Assembly (NCBI GenBank): GCA_037178625.1 | Contig: JAWZXG010000030.1 | Location: 1 to 64,000, forward strand | From: Skeletonema tropicum | Taxonomy: Eukaryota; Bacillariophyta; Thalassiosirophyceae; Thalassiosirales; Thalassiosiraceae | Length of the DNA stretch: 64,000 bases | Direction: 5' to 3' | In this document: piece after piece, positions 45,504-56,537 of the stretch | Layout: the number at the start of each line of letters is the position of its first letter | Position numbering within the stretch: the stretch's first letter is position 1 | Notes under the pieces: model-generated | What the model saw: the letters and a program-made list of their open reading frames with translations, nothing else | Database searches by the model: none | Told to the model about the DNA's origin: nothing | Made by a program: the position numbers and the translations under genes

Positions 45504-47441
45504 ATGGCCTCCGCTGCCGCAATTAATGAGCCGGTTGCCTCACCCACCGCCGCTATCGAGCGTGAGCTTGCCGTTTCTGAACGTGAGCTCGGAACTGGTG
45601 TTACGGGAACACCCACAGCCACTGTCGGACGTCCTATTGATGTAAGTGTTGCTACAATAATAATTTTATTTGCATGCATTTTTACATGAATATGGAGAGA
45701 GCAGAGATGATGACCGTCGGCTGATAGGAATCTTGTGCACAGCTGATGGCCTCGCTATTGACGGTCAATATATAATTTATAAGCCAAGCCGCTGGATACC
45801 ATGAGGCGGCAGGCTGCACTGCCCATACAAATGAAGGAGAAAATTCATCTGCAATGAGCTGTCAATGGGCCTATCGCTGGCTGCTCTAGTGTCATTCATT
45901 ATCATTTATTTCTGACTGTTATTACGATGAATATATTTTTGGTCGTCCACTCATCACAACCCTCTCCATCTCTCTCCACACAGACAATAAAATGCACGCA
46001 GCCTGGCGAAATTCAACAGACTGAGCTTAAATACCATGGTTGGACTACAAGACCAACAAGGCCGCTCATGCATACTGCTCCAATGATGAACGTACGTAGT
46101 TGTGGCCAAAGCTCAAAGCTGGCTGGATGGCTGGATATTGTCGGAGTCCGGACGCCATCCGCAAGAGACAGCTGTTCGGACATCTCTGATGGCGGCGGGA
46201 ATGAGTCTTCTCCCTCAAAACGCACACACCACGCTCACGGACGTCAATAACTCCCTATCTTTGGCACCCCCACCAGCAACAACAACAACAACAGCAGAAC
46301 TTTGGTGAACAGCAAACCCTTGTTGAATTTACTGCTAGGTATTGACGCAATGCGCAAAGAATCTGATAATGCCCCCCACGTCCGGGAGGCCGTGGTGCGT
46401 GAGATACTTGAGAGATTTTTTCTGCAACATCCACGAGAGGACGATACCGACGGCGACTTTTTCGATGTTGACGCTCCATTCAGTAAGATTGTGCGGGGAT
46501 TGACGATGACCGATGGCGCTGAGTATGGTTTCCTAAATCAAATGAAAGATATTGTCGAAGCACATAACATGAATCTATTTGCTGCTATCTCTACAACGAA
46601 GGAGAACGATATGTATTTGAAAGTGCCCCAACAATTTCTGGATAATTACCTTGAATTCATCAAGGTGGGGGCAAGTCTCCCGCAAAGTAAGGAAGAAAAA
46701 TTATCACAGCTTATCAACGCACATTTCAACCTCGTGCAGAAAGATAAAAAATGGACGATCAACAACGAGTTGTTGCAAGAGGTATATAACCTCACCAGAT
46801 CTGGACCAGCAATCATATTCACAACCGTCAAGAACAACATTGAGCAATCATTGAAGTTACTTTACGTATCGAAGAATCCAACTGAGGAGGACGTGGTGGA
46901 TATTGTTTTTGGAACCAAATACTCGGCTGAGCAAAGTGAAGAGGAGGAAGAAATTGAAGAGGAGGACGAGGAGGAGGAAGAGGTGAAGGTGGACGAGGAG
47001 GACGAGGTGGAGGTGAACGAGGAGGAGGGGGAGGGGGAGAACGAGGAATCTTTTGATACAGGTAATCAAATCGATGGATATGTATTAGATAGCGAGCAAG
47101 AGGATGATGATGAAGAGGACGTTGAAGCTGTTGATAATGTTGAGCAAGTGAATGATGGCACAGAGACGGCTGATGGTTCCAACATTGCCAATGCTAATCA
47201 CGAAAGTGCTTCAGCGGAAGGCCAAGTAGAGGAAGAGACTAATGAACTTGGTACCTTACCAGCAGGCTGGAAAGAAGTCAATGATCCGAGTGGTAGGGTC
47301 TTTTATTTCAATGTGACTACTGAAGAGAGCAGGTGGGAGCGCCCTAAGAGTGTCGCTTCTGAGGCTGTAGAAGTCTCAACTCCTTCTATGGCTGATAAAG
47401 CTGAAGGTGGACAGCCCTGGAGCCCGTTGATGAAGATGTGA
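45504..47441 (+). CDS. N-terminal part of a spliced WW-domain protein
   Basis: Exon 1 is 45504-45641 (MASAAAINEPVASPTAA..., donor GAT|GTAAGT). The intron 45642-45983 ends in TCTCTCCACACAG. Exon 2 is 45984-46091, and an intron 46092-46276 (GTACGT...CACCAG) follows; all junctions are phase 0. Exon 3 opens with a Gln run and NFGEQQTLVEFTA, then a one-base shift near 46340 leads to IDAMRKESDNAPHVREAVV. This helical region is followed by a Glu-rich acidic stretch (about 46935-47120) and a WW domain at about 47253-47350 (LPAGWKEVNDPSGRVFYFN...SRWERP). WW domains bind Pro-rich ligands. A second one-base shift near 47410 links it to the FG-repeat frame from 47438. The two shifts mean decay or sequence error. 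Confidence 0.62.
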
Positions 47442-50400
47442 CAACTGAAGACGCTCAAGGCGGACAGCCAGACATATTTGGTGCAAAGAATCCAGCTGCA
47501 TCTCAAAAAGCTTCTGCGGAGGATGTGGATGGTCAAACAAATGTGACTGCTACAGAAAATGCTTCTGCGGTGGATGTTTCCGGTACCACCTCTGCTTCTG
47601 GAAATCATGTTGTGAAGCCAAGTGAATCGGAGGCAGCAGTGGATTCAGCTGTCGATGCTACTTCCGAGACGACTGTTGAAGGAACTTTGATCCAACGCGA
47701 AACGCCACCACTTGCAGCATCATCCAATATGCCAACGACTGCATCATCACCTGCTGAAGCTACTGAAGAGCACACCATCTCTTCATTTGCGAAACCTGAA
47801 AAATTTCCTACCACCGCTACCAACAACACCCACAATCGATTTCATCCCAATGTGCCAAAAAAAAAGGCCACTCTTCCACTTCCTCCTCCCCCCTTAAGAA
47901 AGAAAAAGATGACTTCTTCTCCATTCCGTAAGCCCCCTCCGATAAAAGTTAGTGCTAAACCTCGATTTCATGTCCCTCCCCCCCCTAAGAGCAGCGTGAA
48001 AAGCGGTGACACCGAAACCTACGTTTTGACAACAAGTCCATTGCCTACTCCTAGGGTATTGGATGTCGGTAAGGATGATGATGTGCCTTCTTCGGCGTCT
48101 GCTCTTCTTGCATCGACTTCGACATCAGTAGTGGCGGCGGGACCTGTGGTAGACGAAACGACAGAAGGTGACCTCACAAACACATCTCCTGAAGTAGCAA
48201 CCGTATCTAATGATAGGGATAAGGCATCGACGGAAGAACCGAACGCAGCAAGGGCATTGGTGCAATTGGGAATTGAAGAGAGGGAGAGGTTGCAGCAGAA
48301 TCAGCAACAGGCAACGAATCCACCTCCGTTTGAAAATGTTTCTACAGCGGCAGACGTATTTCGAACGACGAATCCACCTCTTTCTGAAAAAGCCTCAGCT
48401 AGAAATGGTTTCGGTGCCCCTCCTGCGCAAGAAAAGACCATTTCTTCTACTTCAGTTGGTACTGAAAATGCTTCTGCGGCGGATGTCTTCGGTGCAAACA
48501 ATACAACCACGTCTGAAAAAGCTTCTGCTGCAAATGTTTTTGGTGGAACGAATGTGGCTGCCGCTGAAAATGCCTCTGGGGCAGATGGTTTCGGTTCATT
48601 GAATCCAGCTACGTCTGAAAATGCCTCTGCTGCAAATGTTGTTGGCACCCTTTCTGGTTCTGGAAGTCCTACTGAAGAGGTTTTAGGTGGTGTGAATACG
48701 GCTGTTGCTGAAAAAGCATTTGCAGCAGATGTATTTGGAGCGTCTGCCTCCAATCCTACGTCTGGGTCTGCCGCGGCAGACATATTTCGAACGACGAATC
48801 CACCTCTTTCTGAAAAAGCCTCAGCTAGAAATGGTTTCGGTGCCCCTCCAGCGCAAGAAAAGACCATTTCTTCTACTTCAGTTGGTACTGAAAATGCTTC
48901 TGCGGCGGATGTCTTCGGTGCAAACAATACAACCACGTCTGAAAAAGCTTCTGCTGCAAATGTTTTTGGTGGAACGAATGTGGCTGCCGCTGAAAATGCC
49001 TCTGGGGCAGATGGTTTCGGTTCATTGAATCCAGCTACGTCTGAAAATGCCTCTGCTGCAAATGTTGTTGGCACCCTTTCTGGTTCTGGAAGTCCTACTG
49101 AAGAGGTTTTAGGTGGTGTGAATACGGCTGTTGCTGAAAAAGCATTTGCAGCAGATGTATTTGGAGCGTCTGCCTCCAATCCTACGTCTGGGTCTGCCGC
49201 GGCAGACATATTTCGAACGACGAATCCACCTCTTTCTGAAAAAGCCTCAGCTAGAAATGGTTTCGGTGCCCCTCCAGCGCAAGAAAAGACCATTTCTTCT
49301 ACTTCAGTTGGTACTGAAAATGCTTCTGCGGCGGATGTCTTCGGTGCAAACAATACAACCACGTCTGAAAAAGCTTCTGCTGCAAATGTTTTTGGTGGAA
49401 CGAATGTGGCTGCCGCTGAAAATGCCTCTGGGGCAGATGGTTTCGGTTCATTGAATCCAGCTACGTCTGAAAATGCCTCTGCTGCAAATGTTGTTGGCAC
49501 CCTTTCTGGTTCTGGAAGTCCTACTGAAGAGGTTTTAGGTGGTGTGAATACGGCTGTTGCTGAAAAAGCATTTGCAGCAGATGTATTTGGAGCGTCTGCC
49601 TCCAATCCTACGTCTGGGTCTGCCGCGGCAGACATATTTCGAACGACGAATCCACCTCTTTCTCAAAAAGCCTCAGCTAGAAATGGTTTCGGTGCCCCTC
49701 CAGCGCAAGAAAAGACCATTTCTTCTACTTCAGTTGGTACTGAAAATGCTTCTGCGGCGGATTTCTTCGGTGCAAACAATACAACCACGTCTGAAAAAGC
49801 TTCTGCTGCAAATGTTTTTGGTGGAACGAATGTGGCTGCCGCTGAAAATGCCTCTGGGGCAGATGGTTTCGGTTCATTGAATCCAGCTACGTCTGAAAAT
49901 GCCTCTGCTGCAAATGTTGTTGGCACCCTTTCTGGTTCTGGAAGTCCTACTGAAGAGGTTTTAGGTGGTGTGAATACGGCTGTTGCTGAAAAAGCATTTG
50001 CAGCAGATGTATTTGGAGCGTCTGCCTCCAATCCTACGTCTGGGTCTGCCGCGGCAGACATATTTCGAACGACGAATCCACCTCTTTCTGAAAAAGCCTC
50101 AGCTAGAAATGGTTTCGGTGCCCCTCCAGCGCAAGAAAAGACCATTTCTTCTACTTCAGTTGGTACTGAAAATGCTTCTGCGGCGGATGTCTTCGGTGCA
50201 AACAATACAACCACGTCTGAAAAAGCTTCTGCTGCAAATGTTTTTGGTGGAACGAATGTGGCTGCCGCTGAAAATGCCTCTGGGGCAGATGGTTTCGGTT
50301 CATTGAATCCAGCTACGTCTGAAAATGCCTCTGCTGCAAATGTTGTTGGCACCCTTTCTGGTTCTGGAAGTCCTACTGAAGAGGTTTTAGGTGGTGTGAA

Positions 50401-53400
50401 TACGGCTGTTGCTGAAAAAGCATTTGCAGCAGATGTATTTGGAGCGTCTGCCTCCAATCCTACGTCTGGGTCTGCCGCGGCAGACATATTTCGAACGACG
50501 AATCCACCTCTTTCTGAAAAAGCCTCAGCTAGAAATGGTTTCGGTGCCCCTCCAGCGCAAGAAAAGACCATTTCTTCTACTTCAGTTGGTACTGAAAATG
50601 CTTCTGCGGCGGATGTCTTCGGTGCAAACAATACAACCACGTCTGAAAAAGCTTCTGCTGCAAATGTTTTTGGTGGAACGAATGTGGCTGCCGCTGAAAA
50701 TGCCTCTGGGGCAGATGGTTTCGGTTCATTGAATCCAGCTACGTCTAAAAATGCCTCTGCTGCAAATGTTGTTGGCACCCTTTCTGGTTCTGGAAGTCCT
50801 ACTGAAGAGGTTTTAGGTGGTGTGAATACGGCTGTTGCTGAAAAAGCATTTGCAGCAGATGTATTTGGAGCGTCTGCCTCCAATCCTACGTCTGGGTCTG
50901 CCGCGGCAGACATATTTCGAACGACGAATCCACCTCTTTCTGAAAAAGCCTCAGCTAGAAATGGTTTCGGTGCCCCTCCAGCGCAAGAAAAGACCATTTC
51001 TTCTACTTCAGTTGGTACTGAAAATGCTTCTGCGGCGGATGTCTTCGGTGCAAACAATACAACCACGTCTGAAAAAGCTTCTGCTGCAAATGTTTTTGGT
51101 GGAACGAATGTGGCTGCCGCTGAAAATGCCTCTGGGGCAGATGGTTTCGGTTCATTGAATCCAGCTACGTCTAAAAATGCCTCTGCTGCAAATGTTGTTG
51201 GCACCCTTTCTGGTTCTGGAAGTCCTACTGAAGAGGTTTTAGGTGGTGTGAATACGGCTGTTGCTGAAAAAGCATTTGCAGCAGATGTATTTGGAGCGTC
51301 TGCCTCCAATCCTACGTCTGGGTCTGCCGCGGCAGACATATTTCGAACGACGAATCCACCTCTTTCTGAAAAAGCCTCAGCTAGAAATGGTTTCGGTGCC
51401 CCTCCAGCGCAAGAAAAGACCATTTCTTCTACTTCAGTTGGTACTGAAAATGCTTCTGCGGCGGATGTCTTCGGTGCAAACAATACAACCACGTCTGAAA
51501 AAGCTTCTGCTGCAAATGTTTTTGGTGGAACGAATGTGGCTGCCGCTGAAAATGCCTCTGGGGCAGATGGTTTCGGTTCATTGAATCCAGCTACGTCTGA
51601 AAATGCCTCTGCTGCAAATGTTGTTGGCACCCTTTCTGGTTCTGGAAGTCCTACTGAAGAGGTTTTAGGTGGTGTGAATACGGCTGTTGCTGAAAAAGCA
51701 TTTGCAGCAGATGTATTTGGAGCGTCTGCCTCCAATCCTACGTCTGGGTCTGCCGCGGCAGACATATTTCGAACGACGAATCCACCTCTTTCTGAAAAAG
51801 CCTCAGCTAGAAATGGTTTCGGTGCCCCTCCAGCGCAAGAAAAGACCATTTCTTCTACTTCAGTTGGTACTGAAAATGCTTCTGCGGCGGATTTCTTCGG
51901 TGCAAACAATACAACCACGTCTGAAAAAGCTTCTGCTGCAAATGTTTTTGGTGGAACGAATGTGGCTGCCGCTGAAAATGCCTCTGGGGCAGATGGTTTC
52001 GGTTCATTGAATCCAGCTACGTCTGAAAATGCCTCTGCTGCAAATGTTGTTGGCACCCTTTCTGGTTCTGGAAGTCCTACTGAAGAGGTTTTAGGTGGTG
52101 TGAATACGGCTGTTGCTGAAAAAGCATTTGCAGCAGATGTATTTGGAGCGTCTGCCTCCAATCCTACGTCTGGGTCTGCCGCGGCAGACATATTTCGAAC
52201 GACGAATCCACCTCTTTCTGAAAAAGCCTCAGCTAGAAATGGTTTCGGTGCCCCTCCAGCGCAAGAAAAGACCATTTCTTCTACTTCAGTTGGTACTGAA
52301 AATGCTTCTGCGGCGGATGTCTTCGGTGCAAACAATACAACCACGTCTGAAAAAGCTTCTGCTGCAAATGTTTTTGGTGGAACGAATGTGGCTGCCGCTG
52401 AAAATGCCTCTGGGGCAGATGGTTTCGGTTCATTGAATCCAGCTACGTCTGAAAATGCCTCTGCTGCAAATGTTGTTGGCACCCTTTCTGGTTCTGGAAG
52501 TCCTACTGAAGAGGTTTTAGGTGGTGTGAATACGGCTGTTGCTGAAAAAGCATTTGCAGCAGATGTATTTGGAGCGTCTGCCTCCAATCCTACGTCTGGG
52601 TCTGCCGCGGCAGACATATTTCGAACGACGAATCCACCTCTTTCTGAAAAAGCCTCAGCTAGAAATGGTTTCGGTGCCCCTCCAGCGCAAGAAAAGACCA
52701 TTTCTTCTACTTCAGTTGGTACTGAAAATGCTTCTGCGGCGGATGTCTTCGGTGCAAACAATACAACCACGTCTGAAAAAGCTTCTGCTGCAAATGTTTT
52801 TGGTGGAACGAATGTGGCTGCCGCTGAAAATGCCTCTGGGGCAGATGGTTTCGGTTCATTGAATCCAGCTACGTCTGAAAATGCCTCTGCTGCAAATGTT
52901 GTTGGCACCCTTTCTGGTTCTGGAAGTCCTACTGAAGAGGTTTTAGGTGGTGTGAATACGGCTGTTGCTGAAAAAGCATTTGCAGCAGATGTATTTGGAG
53001 CGTCTGCCTCCAATCCTACGTCTGGGTCTGCCGCGGCAGACATATTTCGAACGACGAATCCACCTCTTTCTGAAAAAGCCTCAGCTAGAAATGGTTTCGG
53101 TGCCCCTCCAGCGCAAGAAAAGACCATTTCTTCTACTTCAGTTGGTACTGAAAATGCTTCTGCGGCGGATGTCTTCGGTGCAAACAATACAACCACGTCT
53201 GAAAAAGCTTCTGCTGCAAATGTTTTTGGTGGAACGAATGTGGCTGCCGCTGAAAATGCCTCTGGGGCAGATGGTTTCGGTTCATTGAATCCAGCTACGT
53301 CTAAAAATGCCTCTGCTGCAAATGTTGTTGGCACCCTTTCTGGTTCTGGAAGTCCTACTGAAGAGGTTTTAGGTGGTGTGAATACGGCTGTTGCTGAAAA

Positions 53401-53605
53401 AGCATTTGCAGCAGATGTATTTGGAGCGTCTGCCTCCAATCCTACGTCTGGGTCTGCCGCGGCAGACATATTTCGAACGACGAATCCACCTCTTTCTGAA
53501 AAAGCCTCAGCTAGAAATGGTTTCGGTGCCCCTCCAGCGCAAGAAAAGACCATTTCTTCTACTTCAGTTGGTACTGAAAATGCTTCTGCGGCGGATCCCC
53601 TATGA
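47438..53605 (+). CDS. FG-rich giant tandem-repeat protein (C-terminal part of the WW protein)
   Basis: A 2055-residue frame. A disordered Ser/Thr/Ala/Pro-rich leader (to about 48346) includes poly-Pro/Lys stretches (PPPPLRKKKMTSSPF) that could be ligands for the WW domain. Twelve and a third copies of a 142-residue unit follow. Each unit holds Phe-Gly dipeptides at about 20-residue spacing (NGFGAP, DVFGAN, NVFGGT, DGFGSL, DVFGAS) and sub-repeats of the form ENASAADVFG. FG spacing of this kind recalls nucleoporin FG domains, but there is no other nucleoporin signature. The frame ends at TGA 53603-53605, at a duplication junction. An equally long minus-strand frame is a by-product of the 426-bp period. 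Confidence 0.7.
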   Translation: MTTEDAQGGQPDIFGAKNPAASQKASAEDVDGQTNVTATENASAVDVSGTTSASGNHVVKPSESEAAVDSAVDATSETTVEGTLIQRETPPLAASSNMPTTASSPAEATEEHTISSFAKPEKFPTTATNNTHNRFHPNVPKKKATLPLPPPPLRKKKMTSSPFRKPPPIKVSAKPRFHVPPPPKSSVKSGDTETYVLTTSPLPTPRVLDVGKDDDVPSSASALLASTSTSVVAAGPVVDETTEGDLTNTSPEVATVSNDRDKASTEEPNAARALVQLGIEERERLQQNQQQATNPPPFENVSTAADVFRTTNPPLSEKASARNGFGAPPAQEKTISSTSVGTENASAADVFGANNTTTSEKASAANVFGGTNVAAAENASGADGFGSLNPATSENASAANVVGTLSGSGSPTEEVLGGVNTAVAEKAFAADVFGASASNPTSGSAAADIFRTTNPPLSEKASARNGFGAPPAQEKTISSTSVGTENASAADVFGANNTTTSEKASAANVFGGTNVAAAENASGADGFGSLNPATSENASAANVVGTLSGSGSPTEEVLGGVNTAVAEKAFAADVFGASASNPTSGSAAADIFRTTNPPLSEKASARNGFGAPPAQEKTISSTSVGTENASAADVFGANNTTTSEKASAANVFGGTNVAAAENASGADGFGSLNPATSENASAANVVGTLSGSGSPTEEVLGGVNTAVAEKAFAADVFGASASNPTSGSAAADIFRTTNPPLSQKASARNGFGAPPAQEKTISSTSVGTENASAADFFGANNTTTSEKASAANVFGGTNVAAAENASGADGFGSLNPATSENASAANVVGTLSGSGSPTEEVLGGVNTAVAEKAFAADVFGASASNPTSGSAAADIFRTTNPPLSEKASARNGFGAPPAQEKTISSTSVGTENASAADVFGANNTTTSEKASAANVFGGTNVAAAENASGADGFGSLNPATSENASAANVVGTLSGSGSPTEEVLGGVNTAVAEKAFAADVFGASASNPTSGSAAADIFRTTNPPLSEKASARNGFGAPPAQEKTISSTSVGTENASAADVFGANNTTTSEKASAANVFGGTNVAAAENASGADGFGSLNPATSKNASAANVVGTLSGSGSPTEEVLGGVNTAVAEKAFAADVFGASASNPTSGSAAADIFRTTNPPLSEKASARNGFGAPPAQEKTISSTSVGTENASAADVFGANNTTTSEKASAANVFGGTNVAAAENASGADGFGSLNPATSKNASAANVVGTLSGSGSPTEEVLGGVNTAVAEKAFAADVFGASASNPTSGSAAADIFRTTNPPLSEKASARNGFGAPPAQEKTISSTSVGTENASAADVFGANNTTTSEKASAANVFGGTNVAAAENASGADGFGSLNPATSENASAANVVGTLSGSGSPTEEVLGGVNTAVAEKAFAADVFGASASNPTSGSAAADIFRTTNPPLSEKASARNGFGAPPAQEKTISSTSVGTENASAADFFGANNTTTSEKASAANVFGGTNVAAAENASGADGFGSLNPATSENASAANVVGTLSGSGSPTEEVLGGVNTAVAEKAFAADVFGASASNPTSGSAAADIFRTTNPPLSEKASARNGFGAPPAQEKTISSTSVGTENASAADVFGANNTTTSEKASAANVFGGTNVAAAENASGADGFGSLNPATSENASAANVVGTLSGSGSPTEEVLGGVNTAVAEKAFAADVFGASASNPTSGSAAADIFRTTNPPLSEKASARNGFGAPPAQEKTISSTSVGTENASAADVFGANNTTTSEKASAANVFGGTNVAAAENASGADGFGSLNPATSENASAANVVGTLSGSGSPTEEVLGGVNTAVAEKAFAADVFGASASNPTSGSAAADIFRTTNPPLSEKASARNGFGAPPAQEKTISSTSVGTENASAADVFGANNTTTSEKASAANVFGGTNVAAAENASGADGFGSLNPATSKNASAANVVGTLSGSGSPTEEVLGGVNTAVAEKAFAADVFGASASNPTSGSAAADIFRTTNPPLSEKASARNGFGAPPAQEKTISSTSVGTENASAADPL
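48347..53603. repeat. 426-bp coding megasatellite, about 12.3 copies
   Basis: Starts (GCGGCAGA) fall at 48347, 48773 and every 426 bp. Copies are almost identical, with only a few variant sites: CCT/CCA in copy 1, TCTCAAAAA and GATTTC in copy 4, GATTTC in copy 9, TCTAAAAAT in copies 6, 7 and 12. The period is a multiple of 3, so every frame stays open. Confidence 0.97.
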
Positions 53606-54618
53606 GCAGCGTGAAAAGCGGTGACACCGAAACCTACGTTTTGACAACAAGTCCATGCCTACTCCTAGGGTATTGGATGTCGGTAAGGATGATGATGTGC
53701 CTTCTTCGGCGTCTGCTCTTCTTGCATCGACTTCGACATCAGTAGTGGCGGCGGGACCTGTGGTAGACGAAACGACAGAAGGTGACCTCACAAACACATC
53801 TCCTGAAGTAGCAACCGTATCTAATGATAGGGATAAGGCATCGACGGAAGAACCGAACGCAGCAAGGGCATTGGTGCAATTGGGAATTGAAGAGAGGGAG
53901 AGGTTGCAGCAGAATCAGCAACAGGCAACGAATCCACCTCCGTTTGAAAATGTTTCTACAGCGGCAGACGTATTTCGAACGACGAATCCACCTCTTTCTG
54001 AAAAAGCCTCAGCTAGAAATGGTTTCGGTGCCCCTCCTGCGCAAGAAAAGACCATTTCTTCTACTTCAGTTGGTACTGAAAATGCTTCTGCGGCGGATGT
54101 CTTCGGTGCAAACAATACAACCACGTCTGAAAAAGCTTCTGCTGCAAATGTTTTTGGTGGAACGAATGTGGCTGCCGCTGAAAATGCCTCTGGGGCAGAT
54201 GGTTTCGGTTCATTGAATCCAGCTACGTCTGAAAATGCCTCTGCTGCAAATGTTGTTGGCACCCTTTCTGGTTCTGGAAGTCCTACTGAAGAGGTTTTAG
54301 GTGGTGTGAATACGGCTGTTGCTGAAAGAGCATTTGCAGCAGATGTATTTGGAGCGTCTGCCTCCAATCCTACGTCTGGGTCTGCCGCGGCAGACATATT
54401 TCGAACGACGAATCCACCTCTTTCTGAAAAAGCCTCAGCTAGAAATGGTTTCGGTGCCCCTCCAGCGCAAGAAAAGACCATTTCTTCTACTTCAGTTGGT
54501 ACTGAAAATGCTTCTGCGGCGGATGTCTTCGGTGCAAACAATACAACCACGTCTGAAAAAGCTTCTGCTGCAAATGTTTTTGGTGGAACGAATGTGGCTG
54601 CCGCTGAAAATGCCTCTG
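53606..54618 (+). pseudogene. Partial duplicate of the FG-repeat gene
   Basis: Copies 47989 to about 49000: the leader from AGCAGCGTGAAAAGCGGTG, the first repeat (with the same CCT variant) and half of the second. One T is missing in CCA(T)GCC at 53655, shifting the frame. The duplicate is open from 53655 and ends by fusion to unrelated sequence at 54619 (TCTGGGACTCGATTATAC), with a stop at 54653. Confidence 0.85.
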
Positions 54619-54866
54619 GGACTCGATTATACAAGATTCTTATCGAATGGTAATGCCTCGCCACGAGGGAGTGTTGGAATACACGGGACTCAATCCGTGA
54701 CCGAGTTACCTCGTACTAATCTACACGTGTATGCATTGAGGAATTGGCTCACCACCATCGATCGTAGTCTAATCTAACTTACTTCTTGAAACCGATGTTA
54801 ACTTCCATGTCGTGTTACGCCTACTGTAGTTAACGTGTTTCTTGCCCATTGAATAATAACAACATT
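54619..54866. other. Junction segment between FG duplicate and 5S units
   Basis: No gene or repeat is recognised. Confidence 0.4.
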
Positions 54867-54886
54867 GTATGGTCCCGGTGCAACAG

Positions 54887-55000
54887 GAACGACCATACCA
54901 CAGTGACAGCACCGCTTCCCGTCTGCTCAGCGAAGTTAAGCACTGTCGGGCCAGGTTAGTACTACGGTGGGGGACCACGTTGGAATCCCTGGTGTTGTTC
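54887..55000 (+). rRNA. 5S ribosomal RNA, unit 1
   Basis: Matches the eukaryotic 5S plan: GACCATACCACAGTGA at the 5' side, GCGAAGTTAAGCACTGTCGG (box A and intermediate element) and GGTTAGTACTACGGTGGGGG (box C). Helix I pairs GAACGAC (54887-54893) with GTTGTTC (54994-55000) perfectly, counting one G-U. A T4 terminator follows at 55001-55004. Length about 114 by these ends. Confidence 0.93.
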
Positions 55001-55784
55001 TTTTGCTCCTGTTGCCTTTTATTTTGGCCCCTGCCTACAATACGATACATTATTGCACTTTACCCGCCTTCTTCCTTTCTTTTGCTCGGCTTTTGCTCGG
55101 CCTTTGCTCGGCCTTTCGCTCTTTAAGGTCTAATATGAAGAAGCTCGCTGCGTTGAATTTGTATTGTGTGTCTCATCGTCCGGCTATGATATCTTCAGTG
55201 TCATCCAGATGCACACTTATGAAAGATGTCAAGAGTTCAACCTGCTGCTGCTGATCCTCGTTTGGCTCCTTCTTCATGAGAAGCGTTTTCCCCTTTATGA
55301 GATTGGCTCCAGCTCGATTCGAATCCGTAGTGAATCTGTCGCTGCATTTGTACCAGCCAGCGGTGCAGCGGCAGGTGAAGATTGATCCATCCCAGAGATA
55401 TTTCTCGCAACTTCAACTTGTTGTGTCATTCCGGTACTCGACTTGTCTGATCACTTGAACTAGAGAGCGTTCACACCTACTTATATAGGTATGTAAGTGA
55501 CTGTGGAGGTACAGTGCTTCTGATTATGTACGACTCAAAAGAAGAGATTTAATACTGATTGTTCTTCTTGGAAAGAACGTTCTTGAAAAGAACGGTTGTA
55601 GTTGCTTTCATCTGTGAATAGCGAAGCAAAGAGACGAGAATGGCCGTGCCATGATGAAGAAGTATCGTACCTACTTATTACTTGCTTCGACGATCAATGA
55701 TCCATTTGATGCCTAAGTAAGCACTTACATACTGTATATATACACTGTACATATAATGCAGTTTATAGTGTTTGTATGGTCCCG

Positions 55785-55898
55785 TTGCGACCATACCACA
55801 GTGACAGCACCGCTTCCCGTCTGCTCAGCGAAGTTAAGCACTGTCGGGCCAGGTTAGTACTACGGTGGGGGACCACGTTGGAATCCCTGGTGTTGTTC
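55785..55898 (+). rRNA. 5S ribosomal RNA, unit 2 (altered 5' end)
   Basis: Identical to unit 1 from CGACCATACC onward, including the internal promoter and the T4 terminator. A ~9-bp deletion replaces GTGCAACAGGAACG by TTGCG, so the first three helix I pairs (GAA with TTC) are lost. It may be transcribed but give a less stable 5S rRNA. Confidence 0.85.
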
Positions 55899-56537
55899 TT
55901 TTGCTCCTGTTGCCTTTTATTTTGGCCCCTGCCTACAATACGATACATTATTGCACTTTACCCGCCTTCTTCCTTTCTTTTGCTCGGCTTTTGCTCGGCC
56001 TTTGCTCGGCCTTTCGCTCTTTAAGGTCTAATATGAAGAAGCTCGCTGCGTTGAATTTGTATTGTGTGTCTCATCGTCCGGCTATGCTATCTTCAGTGTC
56101 ATCCAGATGCACACTTATGAAAGATGTCAAGAGTTCAACCTGCTGCTGCTGATCCTCGTTTGGCTCCTTCTTCATGAGAAGCGTTTTCCCCTTTATGAGA
56201 TTGGCTCCAGCTCGATTCGAATCCGTAGTGAATCTGTCGCTGCATTTGTACCAGCCAGCGGTGCAGCGGCAGGTGAAGATTGATCCATCCCAGAGATATT
56301 TCTCGCAACTTCAACTTGTTGTGTCATTCCGGTACTCGACTTGTCTGATCACTTGAACTAGAGAGCGTTCACACCTACTTATATAGGTATGTAAGTGACT
56401 GTGGAGGTACAGTGCTTCTGATTATGTACGACTCAAAAGAAGAGATTTAATACTGATTGTTCTTCTTGGAAAGAACGTTCTTGAAAAGAACGGTTGTAGT
56501 TGCTTTCATCTGTGAATAGCGAAGCAAAGAGACGAGA

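Larger units (their letters stand above)
54867..56535. repeat. 5S rDNA tandem units (two, ~0.9 kb period)
   Basis: Sequence from TGGTCCCG (54870) repeats from 55778 with a ~900-bp period. The two copies are almost identical apart from a ~9-bp deletion before the second 5S gene and one substitution (GATATC/GCTATC). The second copy breaks off at about 56537, within GAATGGCCGTGC. Confidence 0.92.

Noticed and set aside
49663..53553. 1296-residue minus-strand ORF, plus many 107-residue plus-strand ORFs in another frame
   Set aside because: They run through the 426-bp megasatellite. Because the period is a multiple of three and copies are identical, any frame open in one unit stays open in all. 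The plus-strand FG frame is joined to a WW domain and introns, so it is the likely real one.
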